A stretch of 64,000 bases of DNA, taken from the NCBI RefSeq assembly GCF_902167145.1, contig NC_050097.1, positions 142,749,982-142,813,981 of the forward strand, read 5' to 3'. The stretch's first letter is position 1. Every line of letters starts with the position of its first letter. Source of the stretch: Zea mays (lineage: Eukaryota; Streptophyta; Magnoliopsida; Poales; Poaceae). The position numbers were made by a program, and so were the translations under genes. The notes under the pieces are model-generated. The model ran no database searches. It saw only the letters and a program-made list of their open reading frames with translations, and was not told where the DNA came from. Below, piece by piece: positions 58,326-64,000 of this stretch.

Positions 58326-60195
58326 TGTATCGGGGTGCCAACTTTCCTTTTACCCCGAATCGATTGACACCCTTCATTGGTGATACTTTCAGGTACACAT
58401 GGTCTTTGACTTGAAAGAACAAGGGTTGGCGTCGTTTGTCTGCATAACTTTTCTGCCGAGCTTGAGCTTCCTTCAAGTGGTGTCTTATCCGTTGAACCTT
58501 TGCTTTTGTTTCCTTGACTAAGTCAGACCTAAAATACCACCTTTCTCCAGGTTCGGACCAGTTTACGGGTGTCCGACACTGTCGCCTGTACAGTGCTTCA
58601 AATGGTGCCATCTTAATGCTCTCTTGATAACTGTTATTATAAGAAAATTCTGCCAATGGTAGACAATCATCCCATTTTTGCGGAAACTCCAGGACACATG
58701 CCCGCAACATGTCTTCAAGTATTTGATTTACTCTTTCAGTTTGTGCACTTGTTTGAGAATGATATGTCGAACTGTGGAGCAACTTAGTACCCAGGGACTT
58801 ATGTATCTTTTCCCAAAATTTGGATACAAATTGTGGTCCACGGTCCAACACTATTGTTTTTGGAACCCCGTGCAAACTGAGAATACGAGCAATATAAAGT
58901 TCCGCGTATGCGACCACCGGATATTTTGTCTTGACGGGTAGGAAGTGGGCAATCTTTGTAAGCGGATCAATTATAACCCATACAGAGTCAAAACCTTTGG
59001 CTGTTTTGGGCAATCCCACAATGAAGTCCATACTAATATCTTCCCATTTCCAAGCTGGGATGGGCAAAGATTGCAGTGGTCCAGCAGTCTTCATATGCAC
59101 TGCCTTGACACGTTTATAGGTGTCACACCTTGCCACATAGCATGCAATTTCAATTTTCATTTTTGTCCACTAATAATGTTGCGTTAAGTCTTGATACATC
59201 TTAGTACTTCCAGGATGAATGGAATATCGACTAAGATGAGCTTCATCCAAGATATGTTGGCGGACTTCAGCATCTTTAGGCACAACTATGCAATCATTGA
59301 ACCATATTATTCCTTGGTCATATTTTCTGAAGCAATTTGCTTTGTCGGCTTCTATTTTCTCATGAATATGTTTCATACCCTTGTCGGTTCTTTGGGCATC
59401 AATAATTCTCTATACAAGAACTGACTCAAGCTTTAATTGTGTCAAAGTTCCATGTTGTATCATACCCAGGTTCAACCTTTCCATTTCTTGACATATGGTG
59501 ATGTCAGGGGTCCTTACTGTAAGACAACGACAGGAAGCTTTGTGACTCAATGCATCTGACACCACATTGGCTTTTCCTGGATGATAATGGATTTCCAAGT
59601 CATAATCTTTAATTAGCTCAAGCCATCTTCGTTGTCTCATATTCAGCTCTGACTGGGTAAAGATATATTTCAGACTTTTATGATCTGTATATAAATGACA
59701 TATATTCCCCAGCAGATAATGACGCCATATCTTGAGGGCATGAACAACTGCAGCTAGTTCCAAATCATGAGTTGGATAGTGCTCCTCATGCCGGCGTACT
59801 TGTCTTGAAGCATAAGCTATGACTCGGCCCTCTTGCATTAGGACACATCCGAGTCCACTACCTGATGCGTCACAATACACATCAAAAGGTTTTTCAGTGT
59901 CCGGTTCAGCCAATACCGGAGCAGTGGTTAATAACACCTTCAATCGCTCGAAGGCTTCATTGCATTTTGAGGACCAGTCAAACTTTGTATCATTCTTCAA
60001 TAAACCTGTAATAGGTTTAACAATCTTGGAGAAATCTGGAATGAATCTGCGGTAATATCCAGCTAGTCCAGGGAAACTTTGAACTTGATGTACTGTAGTT
60101 GGCGGTTTCCATTCTAGAATATCCTTGACTTTGCTGGGATTGACCACAATCCCTTTTGCAGATAATACATGTCCAAGAAACTGGATTTCCTCCAA
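58267..60195 (-). pseudogene. pol: RNase H and integrase core of the Tekay/Del element
   Basis: RNase H runs 60195-59410: [15 protein letters not shown] opens the connection, then [18 protein letters not shown] (about 59890-59840), [18 protein letters not shown] and NVVSDALSH hold the catalytic acids. Integrase zinc domain (59376-59100) has His pairs near HILDEAHLSRYS, but one Cys of the C-X2-C pair reads Tyr (CDTYKR). A stop lies near 59170. The core has MDFIVGLPKTAKG, VLDRGPQFVSKFW and TERVNQILED, the DDE triad. A frameshift near 58310 leads to the chromodomain. Stops split RNase H from integrase near 59408. Confidence 0.9.
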
Positions 60196-61434
60196 CTAGA
60201 ACACGCATTTGCTGAACTTGGCATACAGCTGATGCTCCCTTAAGCGTGTTAGCACAATCCGTAAGTGCTTAGCATGCTCCTCTTCATTTTTGGAATAAAT
60301 ATGGATGTCATCAATGAAGACCACCACAAATTTATCTAACTCGGGCATGAATACCGAGTTCATTAAGTATGTGAAGTGGGTTGGAGCATTTGTTTATCCG
60401 AAGGACATAACCAAATAATCAAATAATCCATACCGCGTAGTGAATGCGGTCTTGGGTATATCTTCGGGTCGAGCTCTAGTAAGTTGATCGAATAAGATAT
60501 CGATCCGGGGAAGAGGGTACTTGTTCTTGATGGTGACCTCATTAAGGGGTTTGTAGTCCATGCACATTCGAAGCGTCTGATCCTTCTTCTTAACGAAAAT
60601 GGCTGGGCATCCCCATGGTGACAAACTAGGCCTAATGAACCCCTTCTCAAGCAAGTCTTGTAGTTGATTCTTGAGTTCAGCCAATTCATTAGGTGGCATT
60701 CGGTACGACCTTCTAGAAATAGGAGTCATATCAGGCTTTAGTTCAATCACAAATTCCACATCTCTTTCTGGAGGCAACCCAGGCAAATCTTCAGAAAAGA
60801 CATCCGGGAATTCACATACCACCGGAATATCCTAAATTTCTTGTATGATAGCTTCATAAACTCGTCCAGATGGTTTGGCTGAGACAGCTACAGGGATGGA
60901 AAATTGAATCTCTTCATGGCCATGGCTTAATTTAATGGTCCTTAAGTCTGTATTGATGATGGCCTTATGCTGGGCAACCAGTTCATGCCCAGAATTACAT
61001 CTATGTCTTGACCTTTTAAAACTATCATGTTGGTAGGAAATTCCTGTCCGGCCAACGTTACTGGTATGCGGAAGGCTACTTCCTTAGTAAATATCCGTCC
61101 CCCAGGTGAGTGGATAATAAATCCTTCCCTTGATTCAGTGCAAGGATTGCAATGTTTTTCCACAAAATTCTTGCTTATGAAGGTATGTGATGCAACAGAA
61201 CGAAGAGGTTAATAGCTGGGTAATTGTCAATAAGGAATGTACCCATCATTATCGGCTCGCCTTCTGGTGTTGTAGCCACTAGGGTATAATAAATCCGTCC
61301 GGTTTTCTTGAAATTCTTACCCGTTGAAGTATTGGTCGTGTTCCCCTTTCCTTGGTTGGAGTTTCCAGAATTCTGTTGGAAATTAGTTTTATTTTGCTTC
61401 GGGTAGGGGCAGTCCTTGATGAAGTGTCCAAACT
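60196..61434 (-). pseudogene. pol: Protease and reverse transcriptase of the Tekay/Del element
   Basis: Protease region (61330-60940) includes SHTFISKNFVEKHC and VILGMNWL. At the expected catalytic Asp (about 61205) one base is missing and the following Gly is changed. RT begins near 60822 with [20 protein letters not shown], then [26 protein letters not shown] and [13 protein letters not shown]. The segment that should carry motif A is absent: the reading jumps from LTRA to [13 protein letters not shown] (about 60470). Motif [11 protein letters not shown] is present (about 60310). Two stops lie near 60394 and 60200. This RT cannot work. Confidence 0.88.
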
Positions 61435-62404
61435 TTCAACAATTGAAGCAACCAGTGGAAGAATTGGGGAGAGTAGGGAAACGAGTACCAGGGGCACTCG
61501 GCTGATTGGTAGGAGCGGGGGCAGTAGTGGGACGAATAAAGACAGGCTGCTTGAATGGATATGAAGGTGGGCGAGGTGAAGAACAATTTTGATTAAAAGG
61601 TCGGATCACCAACCTCGTTCTCTTCTCAGGCCCCTGATTAGACCTATCACCTCCAAACCCTTTTGATTTTCCATGTCCTGCATTTTTGGCTTCCACTGCC
61701 AGTGCGGTACTGACAACCCTACTGTAGGTAAGGTCCAAGCATGTTGCCATTTTCCGTTGAAGCCTGACATTGAGTCCCCTCATAAAACAATTCTTTTTCT
61801 TCAGATCTGTATTCACTTGGTCAATGGCATACTGGGAGAGATGATTGAATTTATTGAGATACTGCATTACGGTATCTCCCCCTTGCTTTAACCGGATAAA
61901 CTCTTCTTGTTTCATATGAAGCACTCCCTCTGGAACATAATGCCCCCGAAATGCTAGCTTGAATTCCTCCCAGGTAATCTGATTCCCATCAGGTTGGATT
62001 GCTAAAAAATTTGCCCACCAAGTGCTGGCAGGCCCTCTTAGCAGTTGTGCGGCAAACAACGGCTTTTGCGTCTCCGTGCATCGAATCAATCCAAACTTTT
62101 GTTCCATCACTGTTACCCATTCATCGGCTTCTAAAGGTTCTTCTGCTTTGATGAAGAGCGGGGGTCGAGTCTCGGAGAATTCCAAATATGTAGTATCACG
62201 TGGTCCTTGAGGAGGAACTCTTCCTCCATGCTGTTGGAACTGATTGCCCGCCATTTCGCGTAAGAAGCACGTATTATCAGCGGTGGCATTGACCAGGGCA
62301 GCGATAGCCTCAGCCAAAGTTGGTGGTACTGGTGGCGGGTTAGGAGTATCCTCCCTACCACGGGAAGTCCCCGCACCATCATGTGTGCGATTCCGTGATG
62401 GCAT
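61435..62404 (-). pseudogene. gag: gag of the Tekay/Del element
   Basis: Start ATG at 62404 (MPSRNRTHDGAG); the open frame before it is leader. The Ala/Pro-rich head is followed by the retrotransposon gag core: PPLFIKAEEPLEADEWV, LLRGPASTWWANF, TWEEFKLAFRGHYVPEGV and FIRLKQGGDTVMQYLNKFN. A Pro-rich linker leads to the zinc knuckle, which reads CFNC then a stop at 61436-61438, followed in frame by KFGHFIKDC. Gag is therefore cut inside its knuckle by one nonsense change. Normal length for the clade, about 330 residues to the knuckle. Confidence 0.9.
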
Positions 62405-62555
62405 CTGAGGCAAAGAAACATTTGGAAAAAAAATATAACATGCCAACATACAACATCATATTACATTACCAAAATGTAATAATTATACAGACTCTAGTGT
62501 ACAACTCGACTTTATTACTTATTTTACATAAGCATAACACTAAGACTATCTTATT

Positions 62556-63125
62556 CTAGTCTTCTTCATCCTTTGTTGCTTCATTTCCTACTGCAGGAGA
62601 CCGTTCGTCAGCAAGGTTCATGGAAGGAGGGGGCCTAAAAAGGTCCAGCTCCCCATCAGGTCCTTCATTTGTTGTACCCGATGGTCCAGCTCCCATTACA
62701 ACAACGTCAGAAGGCACGTCTGGGTGCAGTCGAGCATACAGTACATGGACTTCTTCATGTAAAGTATTACAGTACACTTGCAGGCTTTCGAGGGACGCAC
62801 TAAGCTCTGCCACACAAGCTAGAGCTTTTGCTTCCCAAGCGAACGAACGTGAGTTGATGGCCCAATCGATGGTTGTATCCCGTTCTGAGATTTCATACAG
62901 CAAGTGGTTGACTTCGGCTGACAATTCCGTTATATGATGACTGTCCTACTCCTGTGCCCTATTCCTATGGTGTAACTCTAACTAAAGTTGTTCCACCCTG
63001 GCTTCCATGTCTCCAATTGGGTCATTACTGCCACTACTACTTCCTTCATGCCTGGAAGCTAGCTGATGTCGTGGCACACCAAAAGGTCAAGTAGATTTGT
63101 GCGTTGTTTTCCTACTACGCGCCAT
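62556..63125 (-). pseudogene. Pre-gag coiled-coil ORF of the Tekay/Del element
   Basis: Between the primer-binding site and gag a frame runs from an ATG at 63125 (MARSRKTTHKS) to a stop at 62556. It is about 189 codons long and is interrupted by three in-frame stops, all in its first third. The last 122 codons are open: VNHLLYEISERDTTIDWAIN, a helical stretch ACVAELSASLESLQVYCNTL, and an acidic Pro-rich end. The composition and heptad-like spacing suggest a coiled coil. It ends 150 nt before gag. I recognise no family. It could be an accessory protein or the remnant of a longer leader ORF. Confidence 0.5.
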
Positions 63126-63363
63126 ATCTCCATAAGAGGGGAAGATTTATTAGTATATTTTTAAACATGATGCATGCATAACCTGATAATTATGGAATCA
63201 ACTTTCGTCGATCCCCAACTTCCTATATATTGCACTCTGTTACCCTGACTTTACAAGATAAGGGACTACCAGAAAGTGGTAAGGTAAGAATGAAAAAAAT
63301 TTCTAGGTAAGTGTTTAAAAATTCGTTTTGAAGTACTACGTAATATCTGAAGAGATGGGCTTC

Positions 63364-63375
63364 GCTCCAATACCA
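63364..63375 (-). other. Primer-binding site of the Tekay/Del element
   Basis: On the minus strand TGGTATTGGAGC lies four bases inside the LTR. It differs at two positions from the usual initiator Met tRNA site. Confidence 0.75.
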
Positions 63376-63379
63376 GCTG

Positions 63380-64000
63380 TGATGGAACCTCCCAAGGTAT
63401 TAGGCCCACCTACAGTTGTCCTTGTCCTAAGGACCTTGTACAACCCTGTATATGCACATAATCACTCGACAAGTTCGGTAATTGTATCCTCATCATTTCA
63501 CCCAAGAGCGCTTCACCTGTCACACAGATATTACAACACATCAGAGGAAAGAATAAGCGGAAGCAAATTACAATAACTTAATTTATATTCATCAAATATA
63601 TAGAGAGAGTATTATTATTACAATACCAGGGTATTATTAGTGCATAAAGTATTATTACAAACCAGGGAGGCAAAACACCCTCCCGCACAAAAGTTTATTG
63701 TTTTCAAAGTGGGAGGCAAACATCCTCTCGCGACCAACTTCACTGCTGGGGCTTGTCCTTGGGTACCACCTTTGAACAGAAACAACAAAACTCTGCTGTT
63801 TCCTCACCTACAACAACATGGGTTTGAAAAACCTGAGTACGGAGTGTACTTTCGCAAGTCTTACCCGACAAAAGAAAAAGACTCTCAAGGATATGCTGGC
63901 TTGAGGGAGTCAAGGTAAGGCTCTTCAAGAATCAAAGACTCTGTTTGCAAAAATGCTTACTCTCAGTGGATCCTTAAAAATCCAATTTTACTTGTCTGGT
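63380..64000 (-). repeat. 5' LTR of the Tekay/Del element, incomplete
   Basis: Starts TGATGGAACCTCCC and matches 52890-54420 once the CACTA insert is left out. It continues beyond the window. The ORF at 63640-63918 recurs at 54140-54349 and is LTR sequence. Confidence 0.9.

Larger units (their letters stand above)
52890..64000 (-). mobile_element. Tekay/Del-type chromovirus, minus strand, right end outside window
   Basis: The left LTR (3' in element sense) runs 52890-57826 and the right LTR starts at 63380; both begin TGAYGGAACCTCCCAAGGTATT. Polypurine tract at 57827-57840 and primer-binding site at 63364-63375. Gene order on minus is pre-gag ORF, gag, protease, RT, RNase H, integrase, chromodomain. 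The first 135 bp of the LTRs differ at about nine sites, so it is relatively old. Pol is broken by several lesions. Confidence 0.92.

Overview
This window is plant nuclear DNA made almost entirely of nested transposable elements. I see no single-copy host gene, tRNA, rRNA or bacterial feature. The element types (Tat-lineage and Tekay/Del-type Ty3/gypsy, SIRE-type Ty1/copia with near-palindromic CACCGGACAGTCCGGTG motifs in the LTRs, CACTA and Mutator-like miniature elements) suggest a large-genome panicoid grass, most likely maize or a close Andropogoneae relative. The species is an inference from repeat style, not from a database match.

Layout. Bases 1-11287 are a Tekay-like LTR (minus orientation, left end outside the window). 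It is interrupted by Tat element 1 (280-7750, minus, target-site duplication CCAGG) and a 258-bp Mutator-like MITE (8920-9177). Tat element 2 (11630-21226, plus, TSD CTCGT) sits in a short flank of unknown origin. Next comes a decayed CACTA transposase tail (21385-22264, minus). A SIRE-type copia element, here called A (5' LTR 22265-23704, 3' LTR from 52249), is inserted in that relic. A's gag zinc knuckle is split by copia element B (24623-33732, minus, TSD ATCTT). A's middle is replaced or interrupted by an LTR-like block (about 34690-49690), which itself contains Tat element 3 (38186-47573, minus, TSD GTTGA). A's 3' LTR is cut at 52889 by a Tekay/Del chromovirus (minus) that runs off the right edge. 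Its left LTR carries a 922-bp CACTA miniature element (53025-53946).

Main result. The three Tat elements look like parts of one split system. Element 1 encodes gag but no pol. Elements 2 and 3 encode pol (protease, RT, degenerate RNase H, second RNase H, integrase) but no gag; their pol start codon lies about 43 nt after the LTR, directly behind the primer-binding site. All three carry the same extra gene in antisense, between the pol/gag 3' end and the 3' LTR. It has its own TATA box and two small introns. In element 3 it is intact and would give a 919-residue protein. Element 3 is also the youngest (about 6 differences between its 584-bp LTRs by hand count), and its pol is open except for one UAG. 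The likely working model is complementation: gag supplied by element-1-type copies, pol by element-3-type copies, with the antisense gene kept by both.
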